Origin: Mycobacterium sp. ST-F2
Lineage (GTDB): Bacteria > Actinomycetota > Actinomycetes > Mycobacteriales > Mycobacteriaceae
Reading direction: 5' to 3'
Assembly: GCF_001905655.1 (NCBI RefSeq)
Contig: NZ_JMHT01000013.1
Span: 19,643 to 83,642 of the forward strand
Length of the DNA: 64,000 nt
A model generated the notes under the pieces. It saw only the letters and a program-made list of their open reading frames with translations. It was not told the DNA's origin and made no database searches. Numbering within the stretch: the first letter of the stretch is position 1; each line of letters starts with the position of its first letter. This document shows positions 35,655 through 44,611 of this stretch, piece by piece. A program made the translations under genes and the position numbers.

Positions 35655-36767
35655 ATGTCGAACGAGGCTACGCAGGGACCGGTGACGGCTCGCCGTCGCG
35701 GCCTGCTGACGGCTCGTGACGGCCGCGCGCACCCGGGCCGGACGCGCGGTAAGTACTGGTGGCTGCGCTGGGTCCTCATCGGCATCGCCGTCGCCGTGCT
35801 GACCATCGAGATCGTCATGGTGTGGGAACAGCTCGCCAAGGCGTGGCGCAGCCTGCTGTCGGCGACGTGGTGGTGGGTCGCCGCGGCGGCCATCGCGGCC
35901 CTCGCCTCCATGCACAGCTTCGCGCAGATTCAGCGCACCCTGCTCCGATCGGCCGGCGTCCAGGTCAAACAGTGGCGGTCCGAGGCCGCGTTCTACGCCG
36001 GCAACGCGCTGTCCACCACGCTGCCCGGCGGCCCCGTGCTCTCGGCGACTTTCGTCTACCGCCAGCAGCGGCTGTGGGGCGCCTCGCCGCTGGTGGCGTC
36101 GTGGCAGCTGGTGATGTCCGGGGCCCTGCAGGTGGTCGGGCTGGCGCTGTTGGGCCTGGGCGGCGCGTTCATGCTCGGCGCCAGCAAGAACCCGCTGTCG
36201 CTGATCTTCACCATCGGTGGCTTCGTGGCGCTGCTGCTGCTGGCCCAGACCGTCGCCGCCAACCCGCAGCAGATCGACGGCATCGGGGTGCGGCTGCTGT
36301 CGTGGGTCAACTCGCTGCGCGGCAAGCCCGCCGAAACCGGGCTCGAGGGCTGGCGCCGAACGCTGCGCCAGCTCGAGTCGGTGAGCCTGAGTCGCCGGAC
36401 CCTGACCGTGGCGTTCAGCTGGTCACTGTTCAACTGGGTCGCCGACGTCGCGTGCCTGGCCTGCGCGGCCTATGCCACCGGCGGGCACCCGTCGCTGGCC
36501 GGGCTGACGGTCGCGTACGCCGCGGCCCGCGCGGTCGGGGCCATTCCGCTGATGCCCGGCGGGCTGCTGGTGGTCGAGGCGGTGCTGGTGCCCGGCCTGG
36601 TGTCGAGTGGCATGACGTTGGCGGCGGCCATCTCGACCATGCTGATCTATCGGCTGGTCAGCTGGATCTTCATCTCGGCCATCGGCTGGGTGGTGTTCTT
36701 CTTCCTGTTCCGCACCGAGAAGGACTTCGATCCCGACGCCCCGGATTCGTCACATGACCAGGGGTAG
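35655..36767 (+). CDS. LPG-synthase-like/UPF0104 membrane protein (Rv0204c-like)
   Basis: A 370-residue integral membrane protein of the lysylphosphatidylglycerol synthase transmembrane-region type (YbhN-like). About eight hydrophobic segments are visible. Family-like segments are EAAFYAGNALSTTLPGGPVLSATFVYRQQRLWG and AARAVGAIPLMPGGLLVVEAVLVPGLVSSGM. It lacks the soluble aminoacyl-transferase domain, so it may be a flippase or a lipid-modifying partner. The start at ATG 35655 (MSNEATQG) is preferred to the upstream ATG 35607. Its end overlaps the M23 lipoprotein gene by 14 bp, which indicates cotranscription. Confidence 0.8.
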   Translation: MSNEATQGPVTARRRGLLTARDGRAHPGRTRGKYWWLRWVLIGIAVAVLTIEIVMVWEQLAKAWRSLLSATWWWVAAAAIAALASMHSFAQIQRTLLRSAGVQVKQWRSEAAFYAGNALSTTLPGGPVLSATFVYRQQRLWGASPLVASWQLVMSGALQVVGLALLGLGGAFMLGASKNPLSLIFTIGGFVALLLLAQTVAANPQQIDGIGVRLLSWVNSLRGKPAETGLEGWRRTLRQLESVSLSRRTLTVAFSWSLFNWVADVACLACAAYATGGHPSLAGLTVAYAAARAVGAIPLMPGGLLVVEAVLVPGLVSSGMTLAAAISTMLIYRLVSWIFISAIGWVVFFFLFRTEKDFDPDAPDSSHDQG

Positions 36768-37968
36768 CCGGCTGGCGGCGGTGGTGCTGCTCGCCGCCGC
36801 ACTCACTTCCTGTACCGCAGTACCAAAAACTGGACAATCTTCCACTCCCCCAGCCACTTCCGCGGATGCCGCCGCGCCGATCGTCACCCCCGTACTGGCC
36901 GACGTCGTCGCCGCACCCGTCCCGGTTCCCACCACGGACGGCCGCGTGCAACTGGCCTACGAGCTGCTGCTCACCAACACCTCACCCGAACCCGTGACGG
37001 TCGACTCGATCGCGGTCATGGGCCCGGCCGGGCCACTGCTGCAACTGTCCGGGGCCGGCCTCGCCTACTGGACCCGGACCATGGGTACCCGGATCAGCAC
37101 CAACGACCTGGGCCCCGGCCAGCGGTCCATCGTGTGGCTGGACGTCAGCCTGAACTCCGGAAGCGCTGTCCCCCAGCAGCTTTCGCACCGCGTGGCGGTC
37201 AAGGTCCCCAAGCCCATACCGCCGCTCGTGCCGCCGGTGGTGACCGAGACCGTCGCACCGGTGACGGTGTCCGACCGCAAGCCCGTTGTCATCGAACCGC
37301 CGCTGCGTGGCTCCGGCTGGGTCGACGCCAACAGCTGCTGTGACATGACGCCGCACCGGATGGCACTCAACCCGATCGACGGAAAGCTCTGGGGCGCAGA
37401 GCGATTCGCCATCGACTACGAGCAGCTACTGGCCGACGGGCAGCTGTTCAGCGGGGACCGCGCGAAGATCGACAGCTATGCCTACTTCGGGTCCGACGTG
37501 CACGCGGTGGCCGACGGCCCGGTGGTGGCGGTCCTCGACGGGCTGCCCGAGCAGGTTCCCGGCGTCGACCCGACCGGTCTGACGCTGGCGCAGTACGGCG
37601 GCAACCACGTCGTCCAGGACATCGGGAACGGCAACTTCGCGTTCTATGCGCACCTGAAGACCGGCACCGTCAAGGTCAAGCCGGGTGACCAACTGAGTAC
37701 CGGACAGGTGCTGGGCAACGTCGGCAACACCGGCAATTCCACTGCGCCGCACCTGCATTTCCATGTGATGAGCACAGCTGACCCGCTGCGCGCGGACGGC
37801 CTGCCGTTCGTCTTCCGGTCGTTCAAGCTCACCGGCCGACTGGCCAACCTGGCCGCGGCCGACGCGCTCGACACCGGTGGCCCGGCCCGGATGCAACCAG
37901 GCTTCACCGCGCGCGACGAAGACAATGTCAGCCCACTGAACCTGGACGTGATGACGTATGACAACTGA
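36754..37968 (+). CDS. M23-family peptidase-like lipoprotein
   Basis: A 404-residue secreted lipoprotein. The signal peptide MTRGSRLAAVVLLAAALTSC ends in a lipobox (ALTSC, Cys20). The C-terminal half is an M23 (LytM) domain: FGSDVHAVADGPVVAVLDG, GNFAFYAHLKTGTVKVKPGDQLSTGQVLG and TAPHLHFHVM, the last giving the zinc-binding HxH. The first conserved His of HxxxD is less clear, so peptidoglycan cleavage is probable but not certain. The N-terminal ~180 residues have a beta-rich, Cys-containing domain. It overlaps both neighbours (14 and 11 bp), forming a three-gene envelope operon. Confidence 0.83.
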   Translation: MTRGSRLAAVVLLAAALTSCTAVPKTGQSSTPPATSADAAAPIVTPVLADVVAAPVPVPTTDGRVQLAYELLLTNTSPEPVTVDSIAVMGPAGPLLQLSGAGLAYWTRTMGTRISTNDLGPGQRSIVWLDVSLNSGSAVPQQLSHRVAVKVPKPIPPLVPPVVTETVAPVTVSDRKPVVIEPPLRGSGWVDANSCCDMTPHRMALNPIDGKLWGAERFAIDYEQLLADGQLFSGDRAKIDSYAYFGSDVHAVADGPVVAVLDGLPEQVPGVDPTGLTLAQYGGNHVVQDIGNGNFAFYAHLKTGTVKVKPGDQLSTGQVLGNVGNTGNSTAPHLHFHVMSTADPLRADGLPFVFRSFKLTGRLANLAAADALDTGGPARMQPGFTARDEDNVSPLNLDVMTYDN

Positions 37969-38338
37969 GCAGGACACCGGAACCCGCAGCGCCACACAGG
38001 CTTTCCTCGCCGACGTGGTGCTGGTGGTGATCTTCTGCGCCATCGGGCGACGCAGTCACGCCGAAGGCATCACCCTCGCGGGCGTCGCGCACACCAGCTG
38101 GCCGTTCCTGACGGGCACCGCCGCGGGCTGGGCGCTGGCGCAGGGCTGGCGCCGCCCGACGGCGCTGATCCCCACCGGCTTGGCGGTGTGGATCAGCACC
38201 GTCGTGATCGGCATGCTGCTGCGCAAGGCTTCGGCGCAGGGCGTCGCGGTCAGCTTCGTGATCGTCGCGTCGACCGTCACCGCCGTGTTCCTGCTCGGCT
38301 GGCGCGGCGCCGCCGCGCTCATCCGGCGCCGGGGCTAG
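37958..38338 (+). CDS. DUF3054 family membrane protein
   Basis: A 126-residue protein with four hydrophobic segments, matching the DUF3054 pattern (LADVVLVVIFCAIGRRSHAEG near the N-terminus, then WPFLTGTAAGWALAQGWRRP and a GMLLRK motif). Its function is unknown. The ATG at 37958 lies inside the end of the M23 gene. Its stop overlaps by 4 bp the stop of the convergent haemophore gene. Confidence 0.8.
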   Translation: MTTEQDTGTRSATQAFLADVVLVVIFCAIGRRSHAEGITLAGVAHTSWPFLTGTAAGWALAQGWRRPTALIPTGLAVWISTVVIGMLLRKASAQGVAVSFVIVASTVTAVFLLGWRGAAALIRRRG

Positions 38339-38691
38339 CGGGCGGCGCAGCGGTCGCGGATGTCCTTGAGCGGCTGCCGGATGCCCTGCAGCTCGGCCTT
38401 GATCTGCGGGTTGGCGGCCAGGTACTGCTTGACCTTGGCGTGCGACTGATCCTTCGACAGGCCGCGCAGGCTGGTGAAGAAGTCGTTCACATCCGGATGG
38501 GTGAACAGATAGGCGGAGGTCGACGCGTCGACGCCCGACCGGACGCCGGCCAGGTCCGCCGCGGTGCAGTTGGGCGGCAGATCGTCGGCGAACGCCGACG
38601 GGACGGCACCGAACAGCATGCTGCCGGCGATCGCACCGGCGCCGATGAAGCCGGCAACAACGCGTCGCTTGGCCAGAGCGGTGAGCATCAT
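38335..38691 (-). CDS. Secreted haem-binding protein (haemophore, Rv0203-like)
   Basis: A 118-residue exported protein of the mycobacterial haemophore (MHB) family. The signal peptide runs to about residue 35 (GSMLFGAVPSAFA before DDLPPNCT). The mature part is helical and contains two cysteines (NCTAAD near the N-terminus, DRCAAR at the end). The haem-contact pattern Tyr-x3-His is present as YLFTHPDVNDFF. Rv0203 carries extracellular haem to MmpL11/MmpL3; mmpL11 lies about 1 kb away. The start is ATG 38691, preceded by GAAGGGG. It lies behind a second haemophore-like gene on the same strand. Confidence 0.85.
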   Translation of the reverse strand: MMLTALAKRRVVAGFIGAGAIAGSMLFGAVPSAFADDLPPNCTAADLAGVRSGVDASTSAYLFTHPDVNDFFTSLRGLSKDQSHAKVKQYLAANPQIKAELQGIRQPLKDIRDRCAAR

Positions 38692-38791
38692 GTGGTCAAA
38701 CCCCTTCGTCGAGAGCTCCGGTATCCGAACCCCGACGGGGCTACCGGCCCCTCAAAGATAAGCAGAAGAGCGCAGGACCGCCCGTCGTTGC

Positions 38792-39361
38792 CTACCGCGC
38801 GGCGGGTTGCGCCGCCGACACGGCCTGGGCCGCGGGAATGGAACCCGTCGCCGTCGTCACGCCGGGCAGGGTGGGCACGAACGGCGCGGTGCCGGGTGCG
38901 CTCGGTGCCACCGGGTTCGTGGGCATCGCGGGCATCGCCGGCAGGGTGGCCGGGAGGCCGCCGCCCTGCGCGGTCTGCATCAGCCCCATCAGCTGCGGCA
39001 GCGTCACCGGCAGCTTGCACTGCGAGGACAGCGTGACCAGCGGCGCCTGGAGGTTCTGCAGCGCGGCGCCCTCCTGCGGGTTGGCGTCGAAGTAGGTCTT
39101 CAGCGCCACCAACGACTGCGGGCCGGCCTGCTGCTGCGAGATGGCGGTCAGGGTCTGGTTGGCGGACGGATGCGCGTCCAGATAGGTGCCCATCGAGGTG
39201 GCCACCATGCCGATGGTCTTGGCGACCTGGCTGGCAGCGCACGGATCCTGGCCGGCACCGGCCGACGGAGCGCCGAACGACGTCACCATCACACCGCCGA
39301 GTGCAGTTACAGCGAACGCCCCGGCGAGTCCGCGGCGAACCGTCACGCTGGTCATCCTCAT
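38792..39361 (-). CDS. Second haemophore-family protein with extended Pro/Ala tail
   Basis: A 189-residue exported paralogue of the protein at 38335. The signal peptide spans about residues 1-37. The mature domain has DPCAAS and SQCKLP cysteines and the haem-type Tyr-x3-His in TYLDAHPSANQTL. Beyond the ~80-residue domain it carries a ~70-residue Pro/Ala/Met-rich tail (LPAMPAMPTNPVAPSAPG) that the shorter homologue lacks. The start at ATG 39361 is set by GAGGAG upstream. It is divergent from mmpL11 and upstream of the other haemophore, which suggests a haem-uptake group. Confidence 0.82.
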   Translation of the reverse strand: MRMTSVTVRRGLAGAFAVTALGGVMVTSFGAPSAGAGQDPCAASQVAKTIGMVATSMGTYLDAHPSANQTLTAISQQQAGPQSLVALKTYFDANPQEGAALQNLQAPLVTLSSQCKLPVTLPQLMGLMQTAQGGGLPATLPAMPAMPTNPVAPSAPGTAPFVPTLPGVTTATGSIPAAQAVSAAQPAAR

Positions 39362-39773
39362 GGCAAATCTCCTCACGGTTTACGGGCCCTTGTCGGCCGT
39401 GTAAACACTCGGCAAACACTGATTTCCCGGGGCGGCGCCTGTTGGTGCCCGCAACCTCATCCGGGATTCGGCTCCCGCCATCTTGCCATCGCGGCGCGGC
39501 CCGCGGCCAATCCATACAGCAAACATCCAGGTCATCGGCCGGTTACCTCCGGTGCAAACACCCCGCGAGCGGTGGTGCCCACGGTTGCTGCCCGGGGGCC
39601 GGGAGACCGTCCGGTTGCAGTTGGATCAAGGTTTTCCAGCAGGCGGCAACGGCGCTCGCGGGCCGGTCACCCTACCTCATACTGGGGTAAGGTCGGCGGC
39701 ACGCAACGCCGATCAAAACACTCCGGTGGCAACCGGGACGACCGCAGGAAGAGGGTTCGCCATCCAGCAGTTG
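39362..39773. promoter_or_regulatory. 412-bp divergent promoter region of mmpL11 and haemophore gene
   Basis: It contains no gene. A degenerate palindrome (39669-39693, ACCCTACCTCATACTGGGG... with 9 of 12 base pairs matching) lies about 80 bp before the mmpL11 start and overlaps a TACTGG-like -10 region. It is a candidate operator. No clear IdeR box was found, so iron control of these genes cannot be claimed from sequence. Confidence 0.4.
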
Positions 39774-42698
39774 ATGATGCGGCTGAGCGGTCTGCTTCGG
39801 CGCTGGCGCTGGGCGGTTTTCGCCACCTGGCTGCTGCTCATGGTGCCGTCCCTGTATCTCGCGGCGACCCAGTCCAGCAACCTCAGCGGCGGCGGGTTCG
39901 AAGTCGCCGGCTCTCAGTCCCTGCACGTCCAGCGCGAGCTCGAGGACCACTTCCCCGACGAAGGCGCCTCGCCGCTGGCGCTGGTCGCGGCCCCGACCTC
40001 AGGCGCGTCGCAAGAAGACATGACGGCCGCCGTCGACGAGCTGAAACGCATCGCCGCGGGCATCTCGAGCGTCGAGGTCGTGCCCGATCCCACGCAGCCC
40101 GAGCCACAGGCCGGCAAGCCCTACGTCGTGACGCTGCGCCTCGACTTCAACAACAGCGGCGCCGTCGACATCGCGAAGAAGCTACGCAAAGAGGTCGGCG
40201 TCGCGGGCGGCAAGCCCGGCCAGACCGCCGCCGGCAAAGTACGGCTGTACGTCATCGGACAGGGCGCACTCGGTGCGGCCGCCAGCGAGACCACCAAGCA
40301 CGACGTCGCCGAAGCCGAGAAGTGGAACCTGCCGATCGTGCTGATCGTGCTGCTGGCGGTGTTCGGCTCGCTGGCCGCCGCGGCCATGCCGATGCTGCTC
40401 GGTGCCTGCACGGTGATCGTGACGATGGGCGTGGTCTATCTGCTGTCCATCTGGGTCACCATGAGCGTTTTCGTGACGACGACGCTGTCGATGTTCGGCA
40501 TCGCGCTGGCCGTGGACTATTCGCTGTTCATCCTGATGCGCTTCCGCGAGGAGCTGCGGGCCGGGCGCGATCCGGAACAGGCCGTCGACGCGTCGATGGC
40601 GACGTCGGGCCTGGCGGTGCTGCTGTCCGGCCTGACGGTCATCGCGTCGATCACCGGCATCTACCTGATCGGCACCCCGGTGCTGTCGTCCATGGCCACC
40701 GGCGCCATCCTCGCCGTCGCCGTCGCGGTGCTGACGTCGACCACGCTGATCCCGGCGGTGCTCGCCACGTTCGGCAAGCGCGTGGCCAAACGCTCGTCGT
40801 GGCTGCAGGTCACGCGCCGCCCCGACGTCACACAATCGAAGTTCTGGACCCAGTGGACCGAACGCACCATGCGCCGCCCGTGGCTGTCGGCGCTGCTGGC
40901 CGCCGCCTTCCTCATCGCCCTGGCGGCACCGTCGTTCGGTATGACGCTGGGCAACAGCATGCTGCGCCAGTTCGAACCCAGCCACGAGATCCGGACGGGC
41001 GTCGCCGCGGCGGCGGACGCGCTGGGCCCGGGTGCGCTCGGACCCATCCGGGTGCTGGCGACGTTCCCCGAGGCGACGGCGTCCGACCCGCAGAGCACCG
41101 CGACGCTCGACGCCCTGCACCAGAGCATGACGCAGGCACCGGACGTGGCCCAGGTGTCGCCACCGGTGTTCAGCAACGACAACCGCAGTGCGCTGTTCAC
41201 GGTCGTGCTGTCGGTCGATCCCGAAGATCTGGTCGCGCGGGACTCCATCACGTGGCTGCGTCAACACCTGCCGGGCGTCGCCGGCCCGAACGTCACGATC
41301 GCGGTGGGCGGTCCGACGGCGCTGATCATGGACTTCGACCATCGCGTCGCGAACACCGAGATCCTGGTGTTCGTCTTCGTCTCGCTGATCGCGTTCGTGA
41401 TGCTGCTGATCTCGATCCGGTCGATCGTGCTGGCGATCAAGGGCGTCCTGATGACGGTGCTGTCGGTCGCCGCGGCCTACGGCAGCTTGGTGATCGTCTT
41501 CGAATGGGGCTGGTTCCAGGCCCTGGGCTTCAAGCCTCTGGAGTCGCTGGACAGCACCATCCCGCCGCTGGTCCTGGCCATGACGTTCGGCCTGTCCATG
41601 GACTACGAGATCTTCCTGCTGACGCGTATCCGCGAGCGCTTCCTGCAGACCGGCAACACCCGCGACGCCGTCGCGTACGGCGTCAGCACCAGCGCCCGGA
41701 CCATCACCAGCGCGGCGCTGATCATGATCGCCGTCTTCATCGGGTTCGCGTTCGCCGGCATGCCGCTGGTCGCCCAGATGGGCGTGGCCTGCGCCGTGGC
41801 CATCGCGGTCGACGCGACGGTGGTGCGGTTGGTCCTGGTGCCGGCGCTGATGGCGATGTTCGACCAGTGGAACTGGTGGCTGCCCGCGTGGCTGGATCGG
41901 CTGCTGCCGTCGGTCGACTTCGAGAAGCCGCTGCCCGCCACCGACACCGGCAGCCTGGTCATCATCCCCGACGACATCTCCGCGCTGGGCCCCTCCGGTG
42001 CCGAGCTGCGCAGCGTCGTCAAGTCCGCGGCCAAGCTGCAAAGCCTTGCCGCGCAGACGGTTACGGTCTCCGACCCGCTGGCGTTCAGCGGCTGCAGCGG
42101 CGGCGAGCCCGGCGAGCCGCAGTACGTCCCGCGGGCCGTGCCGCGCCGGATCGCCGCGGCACCCGCCCGCAAGGACGGGTCGCGCACCGGGCTGGCGCTG
42201 CTGCGGCGCCGCTCGCACGGCACGTCGCGTGTCAAGGAAAACCCCGAGGTGCACCCCGTCACCATGTGGGGCGGACGGCTGTCGGTCGCGCTCGACGCGT
42301 TGTCGCTCAGCGACACCGACGGGCCCGCCACCGAGCGGCGCAGCCCCGTGGAGACGACGACCGTATTGCTGCCCACCGGCGACCGGCTGGAGATCCCGAC
42401 GGGCGCCGAGACGCTGCGCCTCAAGGGCTACCTGATCATGTCCCGCAACAGCGTCCAGGACTACGCCGACTTCGTCGATCTGGTGTCGTGCATGGACATC
42501 CGGACCGCAGCCGCGGTTCTCGCGGGAATTGACGGGTACTACTGTGGAGAACGGTCGAAGAACCAGTGGGTGGCAACCCAGTTGGTCCGCAGGTTGGCCG
42601 ACCCGCATCCGTTCGACGACCACGAAACGGCAGATTGGCCCGACATCAAACAGCGGTGTCTGGCAGTGGCGGTGGCCATGTTGGAGGAGGCGAGGTGA
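39774..42698 (+). CDS. mmpL11: RND lipid/haem transporter MmpL11
   Basis: A 974-residue RND-family transporter. The N-terminus MMRLSGLLRRWRWAVF and SGGGFEVAGSQSLHVQRELE are the MmpL11 form. The proton-relay pairs are in IALAVDYSLFILMRFREE and FGLSMDYEIFLLTRIRERFLQTGNTRDAVAYG. Two periplasmic domains and 12 membrane segments are expected. A cytoplasmic C-terminal domain ends in the conserved segment LKGYLIMSRNSVQDYADFVDLV. MmpL11 exports long-chain wax esters and mycolate derivatives and is linked to haem import from Rv0203. Start at ATG 39774 (the second ATG, 39777, also possible). It overlaps the next gene by GTGA. Confidence 0.95.
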   Translation: MMRLSGLLRRWRWAVFATWLLLMVPSLYLAATQSSNLSGGGFEVAGSQSLHVQRELEDHFPDEGASPLALVAAPTSGASQEDMTAAVDELKRIAAGISSVEVVPDPTQPEPQAGKPYVVTLRLDFNNSGAVDIAKKLRKEVGVAGGKPGQTAAGKVRLYVIGQGALGAAASETTKHDVAEAEKWNLPIVLIVLLAVFGSLAAAAMPMLLGACTVIVTMGVVYLLSIWVTMSVFVTTTLSMFGIALAVDYSLFILMRFREELRAGRDPEQAVDASMATSGLAVLLSGLTVIASITGIYLIGTPVLSSMATGAILAVAVAVLTSTTLIPAVLATFGKRVAKRSSWLQVTRRPDVTQSKFWTQWTERTMRRPWLSALLAAAFLIALAAPSFGMTLGNSMLRQFEPSHEIRTGVAAAADALGPGALGPIRVLATFPEATASDPQSTATLDALHQSMTQAPDVAQVSPPVFSNDNRSALFTVVLSVDPEDLVARDSITWLRQHLPGVAGPNVTIAVGGPTALIMDFDHRVANTEILVFVFVSLIAFVMLLISIRSIVLAIKGVLMTVLSVAAAYGSLVIVFEWGWFQALGFKPLESLDSTIPPLVLAMTFGLSMDYEIFLLTRIRERFLQTGNTRDAVAYGVSTSARTITSAALIMIAVFIGFAFAGMPLVAQMGVACAVAIAVDATVVRLVLVPALMAMFDQWNWWLPAWLDRLLPSVDFEKPLPATDTGSLVIIPDDISALGPSGAELRSVVKSAAKLQSLAAQTVTVSDPLAFSGCSGGEPGEPQYVPRAVPRRIAAAPARKDGSRTGLALLRRRSHGTSRVKENPEVHPVTMWGGRLSVALDALSLSDTDGPATERRSPVETTTVLLPTGDRLEIPTGAETLRLKGYLIMSRNSVQDYADFVDLVSCMDIRTAAAVLAGIDGYYCGERSKNQWVATQLVRRLADPHPFDDHETADWPDIKQRCLAVAVAMLEEAR

Positions 42699-43234
42699 CG
42701 TTGACATCCGAAGTGAGGGACACCCCTTCCGGTGCCGACGAACCCGGTGAACCCGCCTCCGCCGGCACCAACGGCGCGCCCACTGTCGCGTTCCCGGCTC
42801 AGCCCCCCGGCGAGAAGCCCGTCGAGTTCTGGTCGACGTCAGCCATCCGGACCGCGCTGGAGAACGACGACCTGGCGGTGTGGCAGCGCATCGTCGCCGC
42901 CATCAAGCGGGACCCGTTCGGCCGCACGGCCCGTCAGGTCGAAGAGATTCTGGCGACCACCAACCCGTACGGCGTCTCCAAGGCGTTGTCCGAGGTGCTG
43001 GCCCGCGCCCGCACCCAGCTCGAGGCCAACGAATGCGCCGAGGTGGCGCGCCAGATCCGGCTGCTGATGGAGCGCTCGGGCCTCAGCGAGACCGAGTTCG
43101 CGTCCCGCATCGGGGTTGGCGCACAAGAACTTTCGACGTACGTCGCCGGCACCACCAGCCCGTCGGCCGCACTGCTGGTGCGCATGCGGCGGCTCTCGGA
43201 CCGGTTCGCCCGGATGCGTTCGGCCCGCTCCTAG
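42695..43234 (+). CDS. Helix-turn-helix protein downstream of mmpL11 (Rv0201c-like)
   Basis: A 179-residue protein with a disordered acidic N-terminus (~45 residues) and a helical body. Its C-terminal part has an XRE/lambda-repressor-type helix-turn-helix: LMERSGLSETEFASRIGVGAQELSTYVAGTTSPSAALLVRMRRLS. The middle (VAAIKRDPFGRTARQVEEILATTNPYGVSKAL) is conserved but unassigned. It starts at GTG 42695, overlapping the mmpL11 stop in a GTGA, so it is translationally coupled to the transporter. It may regulate the mmpL11 locus. It is convergent with omamB and shares 4 bp with it. Confidence 0.78.
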   Translation: MTLTSEVRDTPSGADEPGEPASAGTNGAPTVAFPAQPPGEKPVEFWSTSAIRTALENDDLAVWQRIVAAIKRDPFGRTARQVEEILATTNPYGVSKALSEVLARARTQLEANECAEVARQIRLLMERSGLSETEFASRIGVGAQELSTYVAGTTSPSAALLVRMRRLSDRFARMRSARS

Positions 43235-43920
43235 CGCGACGCGATCGGGGTCACGTCCATGACCAGCCAGCGTCCGTCCTGCTTCGTCAGCGTGACCCGC
43301 AGCCCCAGCACCGTCGCCTGAGCAGGCTTGTTGGGGATGTTCTGGGTGGCCCGCATGACGACGGCGACACTGGCGAAATTCGGGCCGATGGTCTCGATGC
43401 CGGCCGAGACGGTGCTGGCCTGACCGGCCACCCCACGGCTGGTCAGATCCTTGGCGACCGCATTGAACTCGTTGCGGTAGGCCTCCGCGCGCTGCGGCGC
43501 CATCAACGATGTGGCGCGGTCGATCGACACATTCGGCGCGCCGGGGGTGAAGGTCGCCGACGCCTCCGCGACGCTGCTGGCGATGCCGACCACCGTGGAC
43601 ATGTCGTTGTCGGTGGTGCGGTCGGGCACCGTCCACTTGGTGTAGCCGACGATCGCGGCCGCGGCGACGGCGGCGGCCGTCAACCCGGCGACCAGCAGCC
43701 GCAACTTGGGTGCGTCGTCGTCGGTGCCCATGGTGACGCCGTCACGGCGGAACAGCACGAAGTTGACCACCGAGGCCTGCAGCACCAGCAGCCCGACGAT
43801 GGTGCCCACCACGACCCACCACAGCGGACGCTCCAGCGCCAGCCCGATGTAGATGAGGCTCGCCAGCACCGCGAGCGGCGCCAGGACGTCGAAGGCCACT
43901 ACCCGGAAGGCGTTCCTCAT
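43231..43920 (-). CDS. omamB: Mce-associated membrane protein OmamB (Rv0200-like)
   Basis: A 229-residue membrane protein. Hydrophobic segments near residues 10-32, 35-55 and 72-92 anchor it. The C-terminal extracytoplasmic domain (VPDRTTDNDMSTVVGIASSVAEASATFTPGAPNVSID...) is the Mam/SnoaL-like domain of Mce-associated proteins. The length equals that of Rv0200. These orphaned proteins stabilise Mce lipid importers. Its start overlaps the omamA stop by 4 bp. The two genes form a pair with omamA first. Confidence 0.86.
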   Translation of the reverse strand: MRNAFRVVAFDVLAPLAVLASLIYIGLALERPLWWVVVGTIVGLLVLQASVVNFVLFRRDGVTMGTDDDAPKLRLLVAGLTAAAVAAAAIVGYTKWTVPDRTTDNDMSTVVGIASSVAEASATFTPGAPNVSIDRATSLMAPQRAEAYRNEFNAVAKDLTSRGVAGQASTVSAGIETIGPNFASVAVVMRATQNIPNKPAQATVLGLRVTLTKQDGRWLVMDVTPIASR

Positions 43921-44552
43921 CGCAGCGACTCCAATCGCGAAATCAGCATCTTGCCGCCGACGTCGGAGACCCCGAGACGCAGCCGCCAGCGCACCGTGGT
44001 CGGCTTGGCACCGGCGTTCTGGCTGACGGACGTCGCGATCACCAGCACCGTCGTCGTATTCGACGAGATGGCCGCCAGCTCCGGCTGCACCGCCGGCTTG
44101 CCCTGCTCACTGGGCGGCGCGTGATGCAGTGTCTCGAGCGCGACCGATTCGATCTGCCCGCTGGTCTGGCTCTGCAGCTTCTCGACCAGCTTGGTGAACG
44201 GCTCGACCGTGGCGTCGAAATCGGCGTTGAGCTGGCCAACCGTGCCCTCGTGCAGCTTCGGCACGTTGATGGCGACGTTGTCCTTGGTCATGTTGATGAG
44301 CAGGTTGGACCACTCGGCGGCGGCTTTCATGGCCTGCGCCTCGTGCGCGCGCTCCGCGTCGTTGGCGCGGTGGCCCAGCCAGACCCAGGTCGCCACCACC
44401 ACCGCGACAGCTGCGACGACGCCCAGCACCGCCGAGGCGATGCCGTAGGGGCTGAAGATGCGGTCGGCCGTGGCTGCCGTGGCCGCGCTGGCCGGTGCGG
44501 TGTCTTCCGCGGTGTCTTTCGCGGCGGAATCTTCGCTGCGCTCGTCAGGCAT
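43917..44552 (-). CDS. omamA: Orphaned Mce-associated membrane protein OmamA (Rv0199-like)
   Basis: A 211-residue membrane-anchored protein with one N-terminal hydrophobic segment (ASAVLGVVAAVAVVVATWVWLGH). An extracytoplasmic Mam domain follows, with the family features WSNLLINMTKDNVAINVPKLHEGTVGQL and the C-terminal NTTTVLVIATSVSQNAG. OmamA is needed for stable Mce1-type fatty-acid importers in M. tuberculosis and for cholesterol uptake. I place the start at ATG 44552 (MPDERSED); a GTG at 44585 would add 11 residues. It is coupled to omamB and divergent from zmp1. Confidence 0.85.
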   Translation of the reverse strand: MPDERSEDSAAKDTAEDTAPASAATAATADRIFSPYGIASAVLGVVAAVAVVVATWVWLGHRANDAERAHEAQAMKAAAEWSNLLINMTKDNVAINVPKLHEGTVGQLNADFDATVEPFTKLVEKLQSQTSGQIESVALETLHHAPPSEQGKPAVQPELAAISSNTTTVLVIATSVSQNAGAKPTTVRWRLRLGVSDVGGKMLISRLESLR

Positions 44553-44611
44553 GGGCGTGAGGCTACCCGCAGCACCCTCCGGCACTGCAGCGGCGATGGC
44601 AGGATGGCGTG

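Noticed and set aside
38807..42532. Very long open frame (over 1200 codons) on the plus strand overlapping mmpL11 and the haemophore gene
   Set aside because: It is a high-GC shadow frame: its translation is Arg/Gly/His-rich low complexity without family signatures, while mmpL11 in another frame matches its family end to end.
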